Origin: Trachelipus rathkii
Taxonomy: Eukaryota > Arthropoda > Malacostraca > Isopoda > Trachelipodidae
NCBI GenBank assembly: GCA_015478945.1
Contig: JABUQX010007599.1
Location: forward strand, 22,501 to 47,500
Length of the DNA stretch: 25,000 bases
Reading direction: 5' to 3'
A model generated the notes under the pieces. The model ran no database searches. It was given only the letters and a program-made list of their open reading frames with translations, and had not been told where the DNA came from. A program made the translations under genes and the position numbers. Positions 1-8,720 of the stretch are shown here, piece by piece (position 1 is the stretch's first letter; the number at the start of each line of letters is the position of its first letter).

Positions 1-232
1 TCTCCTGGTTGCACGAGCGTTACACAGATCGCTTCGTTCTCGAGCATGTTAAAACGTCCATGGAGCTGACTTTTATGCATCGAAGAAGCACAAAGGAAAT
101 GATCACCAAAATGGCACCAATGGAAATGGAGGGAATTCTGCGAAAGAAGGCAATGGCACAAATCCAGAAGGTTCGCCTCACTCTGACGGAGGGAAAGCTG
201 GATCACTTTCTAGTCCTTCGGTTAAATCAGAG
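1..232 (+). CDS. ci: cubitus interruptus/Gli, exon with end of zinc finger 5 and linker (5' partial)
   Basis: This is the 3' part of the exon coding the fifth C2H2 finger of a Ci/Gli transcription factor, the nuclear DNA-binding effector of Hedgehog signalling. Seen: PGCT at 4-15, then RYTD (18-29) and HVK (45-53), then HGADFYASKKHK (59-94), which together match the known Gli block PGCTKRYTD...HVKTVHG-DFYA-KKHK. The Asn/Gly/Ser-rich linker that follows ends ...SPSVKSE at 230-232, in phase 0 before a GTCAGT donor. These pieces lie in different frames: one base is missing near 16 and another near 54-56, and the stretch between RYTD and HVK is about one codon short. Finger residues 30-44 therefore read badly. 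From 59 onward the frame is clean. The exon begins before the window. Family identity is certain; the frame breaks are probably consensus errors, but a damaged copy is possible. Confidence 0.9.
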
Positions 233-332
233 GTCAGTATCTTCTGGGCAGTTTTACAAAATTACTTTACACACACACTATACCTTACATATTTTTTTAA
301 AACTTATTGTCATATTACTTTATTTTCTTTAG
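233..332 (+). other. ci: ci intron (phase 0, 100 bp)
   Basis: The intron has a GTCAGT donor at 233 and a pyrimidine-rich tract ending TTTCTTTAG at 332. Removing it joins codon GAG (230-232) directly to GAC (333-335) without changing frame, giving the continuous Gli-like reading KSE-DPTSPRQEHSPS. It holds a short CA-rich run (268-277) and nothing else recognisable. Confidence 0.9.
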
Positions 333-1118
333 GACCCAACATCTCCAAGACAAGAGCACAGTCCTTCTATGGTAGTCGGGGGAACAACGCCAATGGAACA
401 AGCATGTATGCTTGATGGTCCAATTAGCGACAATAATGTGTCTACGACAGGAGGTTACGAATCCCTTTTACGAAGTGATTGGGAAAATGATGATGATTTA
501 GAAGCTAGTATTGATCTCCCAATAAACATTGCTTCTCTTAATGGACCCAACTGTTCTGTCATATCTGGAGTCATGCCAGACCGTAATATAAGAAATAAGT
601 TCAAGTCGAGGTTGCAAACTAAAGGTCTTGCAAATATTCTCCCGAATATTCCACTTGGTCCAAGGAGATCATCTGGTAATGGAAGTGGAGTTGGAGAATT
701 GTCTCAGAGAATTACTGACCTGAAAATGAGTGGTCAAGCAACTCCTCAGCAAGTTAGAAAAAATTTGTTAGATACTCAGTTACGTAACGGTCAAACTGTT
801 CTTTCAAACAATAGGAGAGACTCCAACTCTACTGTCAGTACTTACTACGGCAGTATGCGAAGCGATTCCTCGCATCCCGTAAGCAGAAGAGGTAGTGAGC
901 TGTCACAAACGTCATGCAATTCTATTGGAGGGAATCGACCAGGAATGGCTACATCATTTTACGATCCTATTTCATGTGGATCTTCAAGACGTTCATCAGA
1001 AAATTCAAATTATAATGTTCCTCCGACCTCGCATTCGATGAACGCACAGTTTATGAAGTTCCAAAGGAGAGGAATGTCAAATCCAGATGGTTTCAATACT
1101 TCTAATTTGGTTGTGCAG
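333..1118 (+). CDS. ci: ci/Gli exon with phosphorylation and processing region
   Basis: This exon is fully open for 262 codons and phase 0 at both ends (TTTAG acceptor, CAG|GTTAGT donor). It begins DPTSPRQEHSPS, typical of Gli just after the finger linker, and contains the LSQRITDLKMS block (about 700-732). A cluster of basophilic kinase sites follows: RRDSNSTVSTYYGS from 813, RRGS at 885-896, and FYDPISCGSSRRSS (about 957-998). In Ci/Gli proteins these RRxS sites are phosphorylated by PKA and primed for CK1 and GSK3, which leads to SCF-Slimb/beta-TrCP recognition and partial proteolysis to the repressor form. The same region is dephosphorylated on Hedgehog signalling, giving the full-length activator. 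The spacing and the YDPIS...RRSS motif agree with vertebrate GLI2/GLI3 and Drosophila Ci by memory. No damage is seen here, in contrast to the flanking coding parts. Confidence 0.95.
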
Positions 1119-1200
1119 GTTAGTTAAATATATTTCAATGTAATTTTAAACTTTGTCACACCGTCTTAAATGTGAAATATTTATTAACATTTATTTTCAG
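1119..1200 (+). other. ci: ci intron (phase 0, 82 bp)
   Basis: This is a short intron with a GTTAGT donor and an AT/T-rich tract ending TTTTCAG at 1200. Splicing joins NLVVQ to TQNMSLSQESL in the same reading phase. The unspliced frame meets a TAA just after the donor, which supports its being an intron. Confidence 0.9.
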
Positions 1201-1620
1201 ACTCAGAATATGTCACTGAGCCAAGAGAGCCTTCACAATCAGCAATGGAGTTCTAACATTAGCAACAACTTTTCACCAGTCATGCCAGGTTCCATGGACT
1301 CTGTTAATAATGGCAGTTATTTCGGTTGCGTTGGTCCAGTTGGCCCGCCACTCACAATGCAAAGCAGGGAAAGTACAAGAAGGGCTTCTGATCCGATTAA
1401 GCCGTTTGAACGAGGATTGTCAGATCCCAGTAGAAGAATGCAGAGATATAACAGCTACTCGAATTTTCACTACCGAAATCAGATGGGACCACGGGTACCA
1501 GTGACACCTCAACAGTATGTTCACCCAAATCAAGGACTGCAGCTTGATCAGGTTGGGGAAGATGAACCAATAGAAAATAAATTAATTCTCCCAGATGATA
1601 TGGTCAATTACCTGAATCAG
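1201..1620 (+). CDS. ci: ci/Gli exon with RRASDP motif and MVNYLNQ end
   Basis: This exon is fully open for 140 codons in phase 0. It reads TQNMSLSQESLHN..., then STRRASDPIKPFERG (from 1369; RRASDP at 1378-1395), SRRMQRYNSYSNF (1429-1470) and ends ILPDDMVNYLNQ just before a CAG|GTGAGA donor. RRASDP and the R-[YF]-NS-x-x-[NS] motif are well-known conserved blocks of Gli proteins, and LPDDMVxYLN matches the Gli segment just upstream of the C-terminal activation region. RRAS is another basophilic kinase site, so the phospho-cluster continues across the exon boundary. A shorter ORF in another frame (1310-1504) is a shadow. Confidence is very high for family and splice sites. Confidence 0.95.
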
Positions 1621-1887
1621 GTGAGAAATTAGAAAGTTAAAGCTCATAAAATAACGAATTTCTTGGAAGACATAATCCTTGTCTCAGCGCCAGGGCCAGT
1701 GTCATGGATTATAAGGTACATGTTCTATGGGATTTCTAGTTTCTCATGCTGGTTGGGTGGATCTCTCTCTGGTTTTGTAATAATTAAACCTTTTTACCTT
1801 TTATTAATAATTTTGTTTATAGGCTGACTAATACAATCCGTATTTATCGCATGCACTTATCATGTTTTGCTCATTGTTTTAAGCGGT

Positions 1888-1907
1888 ATTATATATAATA
1901 ATATATT

Positions 1908-1941
<34 letters not shown>

Positions 1942-2083
1942 ATATATTATATATTCTTTATATATATAGCAAATATAAATATTAGTATAAAAAAATATTA
2001 GTTATTGTAATACAATATATAAATTTCTATATATACTTTATTATATAAAAATATATTTACATATATAAATATATAATATATAT

Positions 2084-2128
<45 letters not shown>
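1888..2128. repeat. interrupted (TA)n microsatellite
   Basis: Long runs of TA are broken by single-base slips and short A/T stretches, with pure runs at 1909-1930 and 2092-2127. The array directly abuts the 3' end of the minus-strand LINE copy that starts at 2129. Confidence 0.95.
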
Positions 2129-2130
<2 letters not shown>

Positions 2131-2812
2131 CTTGCTCCTTTCCCCAGATTGGGGGTGAGGTGCGCAACATACACCAGAAACAGAATAATAGTAGAAGAAC
2201 ATGACGTAAGTCGAAAGGAATCCCACATACCATCCGCTCCATACTCTTAAGTGAGAGCTCGTCGCACTAAAAAAAATCCACCCTAGGGCTTCACAAGACT
2301 TCGACGGACACTCATTGTGGTATCTCGTCAATGTAGGATTCACCCCTTGGACCAAACCCACAACCGTAGACCCTCACAAAACTTAGCCATTCACTCCTAT
2401 TATGCACCTTTCTTCTCTCCTCTGTCACACTCCCGTTTCTTTCCATCAGACATCTTTTTACTGACTCAATCCATTTTTTCTTTAGTCTCCCAGCCGGTCG
2501 ACTTCCAGTACACTCATAAATATACATTAGTTTAACCAATCGACCACCATCCATCCTTTCCAAATGACCAGACCATCTTAATACACTCGTTTATTCCATC
2601 ATTTATACCCTTCTTCGCACCACACAACTCCCTAACGCGTTCATTTCTCATTTTATAAATTTTTCTCATACCTGAACGTCTATCTGAACAGATTGTTCCT
2701 TAGATCTATACCTCTTATTCCACACCATAGTTTCAATACTATATACATTAATACCGGTTACACCATACCCTCAGGTAAAACACAAGCGTACTCAAGATTA
2801 AAGGATTTTTAC
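2129..2812 (-). mobile_element. LINE-alpha copy A, 5'-truncated non-LTR retrotransposon, minus strand
   Basis: Read on the - strand, this carries the C-terminal end of a LINE polyprotein downstream of reverse transcriptase: MERMDGGRLVKLMY, then AGRLKKKWIESVK and RRKVHNRSEW (2563-2400), matching the familiar HVERM...AGRPKKRW...VHDRSxW tail of LINE proteins common in crustaceans. The 3' UTR follows to 2129 and ends at a (TA)n array. Homology with copy B of the same family runs from about 2812 (equivalent to 3453 in B) to 2129 (equivalent to about 4105). It is truncated at its 5' end, so it has no RT domain and is dead. The clade is uncertain; RTE-like is my best guess from the tail and the simple-repeat 3' end. 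Confidence 0.85.
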
Positions 2813-4107
2813 ATTGAAACAAATGATTGAGTAAATGAAAGAGAAGAAGCATAAAGTTTATTTAGGTTTTGTAGACTTGCAACAGGCGAATGACAGGATT
2901 AATAATGAAGTTCTGTGGCAGGTGCTAATGATAATGGTATTAATGGCAGGCTTGTGAATGGAATCAAAAGTATGTATGACGATAGTGAAGCTTGTGGAAG
3001 AATAAATGAAGTGGAAGTTGATTGGTTTAAAATTAATAGCGAGATGAGGGAGGGATGTGTTATATCTCCTTGGTTATTTAATTTGTATATGGATGGGGTT
3101 ATGAAATAATTAGAGGTTGGGGTGGCAGGGGAAGATGTTAGAATAATGGAGAATGGAAGAGAGTGGAAGGGTGCTTTGCTTATTGTACGCGAATGATTTG
3201 GTTTTGTGTGGAGAATCTGAAGAGAGTTTGAAAGGGTGTGTAAAAGGAGGGGTTTGGAAGTAAATGTAGATAAGAGTATGGTTATGGTATGGAGTGAGGA
3301 GTGTCCGCGGTATGAAGTCATGTTAGATGGTGAGCAATTGGAACAAGTAAATATTTAGACTATATGCTGGATAAAAAGGGAACGAATGATGCAGAGTGTA
3401 GTAGGAAAGTTGTGAATGATAGAAAGGTGGTGGTGCAATTAAATCCTTGGTGCGTGTAAAAGGACTAAGTCTTGAGTGTGAGCTACGGTTTTGCATGAGG
3501 GTATGTTGTTACCTGTGTTAATGTATAGTAGTGAAACTATAGTATAGAATATGAGGTATAGATTTAAGGTAGAATGTGTTCAGATGGACAATCTTAGAGG
3601 TGTATTAGGTGTGAGAAGAAATTATAAAATAAGGAATAAACGCAGTAGGAAGTTCTGTGTTGTGAAGAAAGGCATAAATGAGAGAATGAAGGAGAGTACA
3701 TTGATATGGTCATATGGAAAGGATGGATGATAGTCGGCTAGACCGGCTAGGAAACCGAAGAAAAAGTGAATTGATTCAGTAAAGGAATGTCTGAAGAAAA
3801 TAAATGCGAGTTTGGGAGAGGTGAGAAGGTGTATGATAGGAGTGAATGGCGGGGTTTTGTGAGAGGGCATGGGTGTGGGCCTGGCTCAGGGGGTGACCTC
3901 ACATTGACGTGATACCACAGTGAGTGTCCGTCGCAGTCTCGTGAAGCCCTATGGCTGAATTTTGTGGCTGCGACGAGTTCCCAATTAAGTGTATAGAGGG
4001 ATATGGTAAGAGGGAAATTTCCTTTCAACTTTCATGTTCATTCTGCTACTTTTCTGTTTCCGGTGTGTTGCGCACTTCACCCGCTAATCTGGGGAAAGGA
4101 GATGATT
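2813..4107 (+). mobile_element. LINE-alpha copy B, RT and C-terminal region, degenerate
   Basis: This starts inside the RT palm, KVYLGFVDLQQAND (from about 2855; normally ...MDLEKAYDR), continues through GLVNGIKSMYDDS and REGCVISPWLFNLYMDGV (about 3045-3107), and reaches the catalytic box at 3186-3197. There it reads YAND instead of YADD, so one metal-binding Asp codon is Asn. The thumb and C-terminal region follow with several frame changes (CSRKV about 3397, MDNLRG about 3586, a VERM-tail equivalent at about 3706-3850). A 3' UTR then ends GGGGAAAGGAGATGATTATA against a (TA)n array. The active-site change and the frameshifts make it a dead copy. Its 5' end touches the 5' end of copy A. Confidence 0.88.
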
Positions 4108-4162
4108 ATAATATATATAGTATATATATATATATACTATATATATATATATATATTATATA

Positions 4163-4202
<40 letters not shown>

Positions 4203-4251
4203 ATATATATATATATATGTATTAATTTATAATATATATATATTATATAAG

Positions 4252-4287
<36 letters not shown>

Positions 4288-4547
4288 AATATATGTATAT
4301 ATATCATATATATATTAATAATATATATAATTATATATAATATATATATATAGTATATATAATATATATATATAATATCAACTATATATATATATATTAT
4401 ATATTATATATATATATTATAGTATATATATATATAATATATATATAATATATATACTTATATATATATAGTATATATAATATTATATATATATATATTA
4501 TATAATATAATTATATGATATATATAAAAAATATATATATATATTAT
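4108..4547. repeat. (TA)n array with slips, 440 bp
   Basis: This is almost pure TA dinucleotide sequence with frequent single-base slips (ATTATA, ATAATA). It begins exactly at the 3' end of LINE-alpha copy B and ends about 75 bp before the proposed acceptor of the terminal ci exon. Long ORFs of Tyr/Ile across it are artefacts of the repeat. Confidence 0.95.
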
Positions 4548-4624
4548 AAAAAATCTTGACTTTTTTTTTTTTTGTAATCAATCTTTGCATTGTTAAGGTG
4601 GGTACTATACTATTTTTTTTTCAG

Positions 4625-6383
4625 AGCGGCGCCCCGCTTGAGGTTGAGGGAAAAGAGTTAACCTTAACAGCTCCCGACTCAATTCTGTTTTTAATTCAAC
4701 AATTGCTCTTCGCCTTCATATTTGAATCAGAATATATAATATGCAAACTCAGCCTATCAAGCTCGAATATTACGATTCCATATACAAACCAACCATGTAT
4801 CTCTCGCAGCAAATGGTTTCAGTATGCTCAACCTTCTGCTGGTTATTGCTGTTCCTTCTCACTCTTGCAATGAATTCAACCAAGTCAGCACACCTCAAAA
4901 TGCTTCTCACAATTTTAACAATAACATAATTCGGTAGCAGTCACGACCAATTATAGTTCATGGCAATGATTTCTAACAGAATATTAGTATAATTGTTTAC
5001 CCAGTCAACGCAACATCCTCCCTAATCAATCTAATTACCAATTCTCAAGGGTCAATATAATCCAGCACAATATAGTCACTATCACAATTCACATCTCATT
5101 GTTGGATTTTGAGCAGCAGCATTGTTGGTTCTCTGTAATGTTGCAGCTCGGAGCTGAGGTTGTATTTGCGTTTGTTGGCAACAACACAATCCCTCATAAT
5201 ATTAATAATAATACGAATAATAATAATATTAACAATAGTAGTAGTACTAATAACGCTAATAATCAGGGAAGCATGTATGGTCTCGTATCGGAAAGCTATG
5301 GCCCAGTTCATGTTTGTGGACATTTAGCAGCACCTAATCTTCCAGCAGCTGCTTATCAGTCTGCTTGTTCAGGTTGTCAAGGAAGACTATCTGCTCTTGG
5401 CAGTGACGCTGGAGTTTACCACCCAAACTCTTCCATGAATGGATGGCAAGCGAATTCAGTAACTAACAATTTTTCATATGGTTCTTATTATGGGCAACAA
5501 CAGTCTGGAATGATGAACCAACAAATGGGAATGAGTTATCAAGATGGAATGACGGGCATTAATAATAATATAGTAAAATAATAACCAAACCATCACTAAT
5601 GAATATGGTATACCCAACTACTGTAGCCAGTGATGTTCAGTGTGGTGACGTTAGCGTCCTCACAGTCCTCCGCACTGGTGCTAAACCGAAGTCTGGTTAA
5701 AAAGGTAAAGAAATCAAGAAGTGCAAACCTCTCGTAGCCCCAGCCCAAAACGTGGGATCACTATGTGAAATCACTGTAAAGACGCGTTAGAACCTAAACA
5801 GAAGCAGAAAATATTGAAACACAAACTGATATAGCAAATGGGCCAAGTTAGTCTATTAATAATAATTGAATAACAATGTTATAAAATAACCATAAAAATC
5901 AATATTAAGATTACCCTGATAATAGTTTAATGAAATCTTGACAGTATAGCGAACACTGAATACGTTTCAACAGTGTCAGAATTGTCATCACGGGCTGTGG
6001 AGCTGTGAAGGAGAAGTAACAAGCACAAACAGATCAAAAAACCAAAACTTGATATTCAAGGACAGTGGGTCGTCGGATTTGAAGGAAAAGACTACTGGTG
6101 GGTACTCAAAACTATAGGAAAGACTTCAGGTGAACCACACCTGTTTCAGAGTGTCAAATTTTAGTATTCAGGCAAGGTTTCATTGTTCCTAACTCCACCC
6201 TGACCGAAACGAAATATGAATAATAAAATGAACACAGTACACTCCACTTACGTCCCTTCAAGAGAAAATAAATATTTGCAGATGATGGAAGAATATTTAC
6301 GATTACTTAAAATTTGCTTTTCTATAACTTTTGGTTCTAGTACAGAGAAAAAGAAGAAAGAAAAAACTGTGATTTTAATGTAA
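4625..6383 (+). CDS. ci: ci/Gli terminal exon, C-terminal activation region, with many frame breaks
   Basis: Coding-like sequence resumes after a TTTTCAG acceptor. Pieces in different frames read SGAPLEVEGKELTLTAPDS (4625-4681), MQTQPIKLEYYDSIYKP (4741-4791), QPSAGYC (4829-4849), FNQVSTPQNASHNFNNN (4873-4923), a long Asn-rich piece with YGPVHVCGHLAAPNLPAAAY and YYGQQQSGMMNQQMGM (5186-5580), VQCGDVS (5635-5655), and finally NMNNKM...RENKYLQMM (6213-6287). The last matches the conserved Gli C-terminus (SNM-x3-M...EENKFLNMM) and is preceded by SLFLTPP as in Gli SLTLP. At least six frame changes and an in-frame TGA at 6201-6203 separate these pieces. The C-terminal part of Ci/Gli binds coactivators such as CBP. 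The open frame runs to TAA at 6381-6383. Whether this is a broken gene or bad consensus cannot be told from sequence alone. Confidence 0.75.
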
Positions 6384-6388
6384 ATAAA
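6383..6388 (+). terminator. ci: candidate polyadenylation signal of ci
   Basis: An AATAAA hexamer overlaps the stop codon at the end of the terminal reading frame. A second AATAAA at 6267-6272 falls on Glu-Asn-Lys codons of the conserved C-terminus and is probably chance. No transcript evidence is available here, and an overlap with the stop is unusual, so a later signal could be the real one. Confidence 0.3.
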
Positions 6389-6592
6389 CGTTTTCACATT
6401 TGTAAAATAATATGTTGAAGAAATATTTTTTATATAATTTTATTGGTTGTAGACTAAAACTGACATTACTCACTTGGGGACGGTGAGCATAATGTCAACA
6501 AAACTTCTTTTTACTATGCTGGCATATAAATGATCTTTCTAAATTTATTATCTCAGTGATTATTATTTCGCGTCTATGATTTTAGCATGAAT

Positions 6593-6626
6593 ATTATTAA
6601 TTATTATTATTATTATTATTATTATA
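6593..6626. repeat. (ATT)n microsatellite
   Basis: A run of about ten ATT trinucleotides with one interruption near its left end. Confidence 0.95.
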
Positions 6627-6768
6627 TACAATTTAAATGGAGGGTAAAATGTAATAATAGGCAGAGGTAAAATTATTATTGCTCACCTAATCACGAATCT
6701 CATCTTCCGGTCTATTTTACTCTAGAGTGTAAGCAAAGATTTTACATTGTAAATTATCAAGTTAGTGC

Positions 6769-6875
6769 CATATATGATATATATCCTATATATATAGTAT
6801 TATATAATATATATATGATAATATATATATTATACTATTATTATATATATAATATATATAATATATATATATATA

Positions 6876-6916
<41 letters not shown>

Positions 6917-6962
6917 CTGTAATATATTATATTTATATATATATAATATATATATATATTAT

Positions 6963-6993
<31 letters not shown>

Positions 6994-7047
6994 TATATAT
7001 ATATATATAATATATATTATATATATATATATATAATATATATATAC
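6769..7047. repeat. (TA)n array
   Basis: TA dinucleotide repeats with frequent slips, about 280 bp. Unlike the other TA arrays here, I do not see a LINE end next to it. Confidence 0.93.
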
Positions 7048-7616
7048 AGGTATATATTTAATTTCTGAAAAATTTAAAATTTATTTAAATTTTTTTATAA
7101 AGTTTTTATAATAATATAATTTTAGTGTACTTAATATGTAATTATATTATAAACCAAGTGTTTTTACTTTTTTTTACTTATCCTTAGAAAACGACCATTT
7201 TAGAAAGAAATGATTTTTCTTATCATAAAACGATTAGCAAAAATGTTGAACTTTAGAAATCAAATTTTCCAAAATCATGAATTAATTTTAAAATGAAATA
7301 ACTTCAAAAAAGCAATGAAAATTAACCCCTTCATCCTGAAGAGTTGCATTCTCTTCAGCAAAACAAAGAATTATTGTTCCTACTTGTTTAATTCTTGTTG
7401 GATAGTGACCAATCCGCCCCATCATATTATTAAATGCTATATTGCTATTTTTTTCTTAAATATCTTAATATAGCAAATAATCTATGCTCACACTAATGTC
7501 TTTAGTTTTATGTCAGCGCTTATGAAAATGATGTTGTGGATTTAGATGGATGGTGTTCCATCTGATGCGATAGATGCAGAGTGACACAAATAATATGTAG
7601 ATCTTATAGAATAGTA

Positions 7617-7720
7617 GTATATATATCAGTGATATTATAGGTGATGAGTACTATATATATATTTCCTAAATTTTATATTTATATATTTCACACAATATAT
7701 ATAGATATATATATAATATA

Positions 7721-7771
<51 letters not shown>

Positions 7772-7775
7772 ATAT
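7617..7775. repeat. (TA)n array, left of SINE-like segment
   Basis: TA-rich with a TA run from about 7695 to 7774. It is interrupted by non-repeat bases at 7627-7650 and 7664-7694. Confidence 0.9.
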
Positions 7776-7912
7776 TCTCAAATCGGTGGGCGAGAGTCGC
7801 ATGGCAAGGGCCGGGTTCGATCCCTTAGTCCGGATCCTAGGTAGAAATTACCTAGAGAAACTCCCCTCCTAGAATAGTTAGAGCTATGCCCGTGAGTTGT
7901 GAACTTTTTAAA
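7776..7912 (+). repeat. possible tRNA-derived SINE remnant
   Basis: This is a non-AT island of about 135 bp between two (TA)n arrays. It contains GGTTCGATCCC at 7814-7824, a perfect match to the polymerase III B box (GGTTCGANNCC), about 27 bp after GGTGGGCGAGAG, which loosely resembles an A box. There is no matching acceptor stem, so it is not an intact tRNA gene. A tRNA-derived SINE head followed by a unique tail is the simplest reading, but one B box can arise by chance and no second copy is visible in the window. Confidence 0.4.
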
Positions 7913-8054
7913 CATTTATATATATATATATTATTTATATATTAGTATATGTTATACTATAATATATATAAGTGATAGTAATATATATACTATATATATA
8001 TATAATATATTATATATATATATATATATCGATATATATTATATATATTATATA
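7913..8054. repeat. (TA)n array at 3' end of LINE-alpha copy C
   Basis: TA-rich sequence with slips. It is continuous with the ATGATGATGATATA tail (read on the - strand) of the LINE copy that begins at 8055. Confidence 0.92.
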
Positions 8055-8720
8055 TCATCATCATTAATATTCACCCCAACACTGGGAGTAAGGTGTGTAG
8101 CATGCACTGGAAACAGAAAAGTAGTAGAAAAATATGACGCAAGTCGAAATGAAAGCCCAGCCCTACCGCCCCTTCATACCTTTCGCAGTCAGAAAATTCA
8201 CCCTAAAGCTTCACAGGAACGCGATGGACCTTCACTATGTCATCTCGTCAATGTAGGGTTCTTCCCTTGTCCCAGGTGGGGCCACAACTATACCCACTCA
8301 CAAAATTCCCATTCACTCCTATTATGCACCTTTCTTCTCGCCTCTGCCAAACTAACATTTCTCTCATCCAGGCATTCCTTTATCAACTCAGTCCACTTTT
8401 TCTTGGGTCTCCCAGCCTGTCGATTCTCAGCACACTCATCACTATACATCCGTTTAACTAACCGACTATCATCCATCCTTTCCACATGACTAAATCATCT
8501 CAGCGTACTTTCATTTATTCTCCCAATTACCCCTTTCTTCACACCACACAACTAGCTAATACGTTCATTCCTCATTTTATCAATTCTTCTCACTCCTAAC
8601 ACACACTAAGATTGTCAATCTGAACACATTGGAACTTTATTTAGATCTATACCTCTTGTTCCAGACCATAGTCCCACTACTATACATTAACACAGGTAAC
8701 AACTTATCCTCATGCGCTAA
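8055..8720 (-). mobile_element. LINE-alpha copy C, 5'-truncated, minus strand
   Basis: The - strand frame at 8485-8288 reads MERMDDSRLVKRMYSDECA, then AGRPKKKWTELIKECL and EARRKVHNRSEW, the same C-terminal tail as in copy A. The upstream part (8720-8490) matches the copy B thumb region (for example the equivalent of 3500-3600 around TTACCTGTGTTAATGTATAGTAGTG), and the 3' UTR runs down to 8055. Its tail reading frame is longer and cleaner than that in A, B or D, so it may be the youngest copy, although it is still truncated and lacks the RT core. Confidence 0.87.

Larger units (their letters stand above)
1621..4624 (+). other. ci: ci intron 3 (3.0 kb), filled with inverted LINE copies and TA repeats
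   Basis: The donor is GTGAGA at 1621 and the proposed acceptor is the T-rich tract ending TTTTCAG at 4624. The intron contains about 260 bp of plain AT-rich sequence, a (TA)n array (1888-2128), two LINE copies joined head to head (2129-4107), a 440 bp (TA)n array (4108-4547) and a poly-T stretch (4561-4573) before the acceptor. The acceptor is inferred from the position and from Gli-like coding sequence resuming downstream; a nearby alternative cannot be excluded. The other introns before it are only about 100 bp, so this one has been enlarged by insertions. Confidence 0.75.
6389..7616. other. AT-rich 3' flank of ci, no gene seen
   Basis: This is presumably ci 3' UTR and intergenic spacer. 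It holds an (ATT)n run (6593-6626), a (TA)n array (6769-7047) and a small perfect hairpin (7336-7358), and is otherwise AT-rich without recognisable coding sequence on either strand. Confidence 0.6.

Noticed and set aside
1310..1504. 64-codon + frame inside the ci exon
   Set aside because: Overlaps in another frame the conserved RRASDP Gli exon, so it is a shadow.
2041..2361. Open frames of Tyr/Ile repeats across TA arrays (also 4003-4263, 7641-7844, 7899-8100)
   Set aside because: They are forced by the TA dinucleotide and continue into LINE 3' UTR; no protein family or codon signal.
2899..3321. 140-codon minus-strand frame opposite LINE-alpha RT
   Set aside because: Antisense shadow of RT coding sequence; the + strand carries recognisable RT motifs.
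2129..4107. A single LINE rearranged by twin priming
   Set aside because: Both arms contain the 3' UTR and the 3' terminus; twin priming inverts the 5' part only and does not duplicate the 3' end.
1..6383. ci as a processed (retro)pseudogene
   Set aside because: Introns with good splice sites are present and two exons are fully open, so it is not a retrocopy.
7776..7850. Intact tRNA gene
   Set aside because: A B box is present but there is no acceptor stem pairing or anticodon arm that I can fold.
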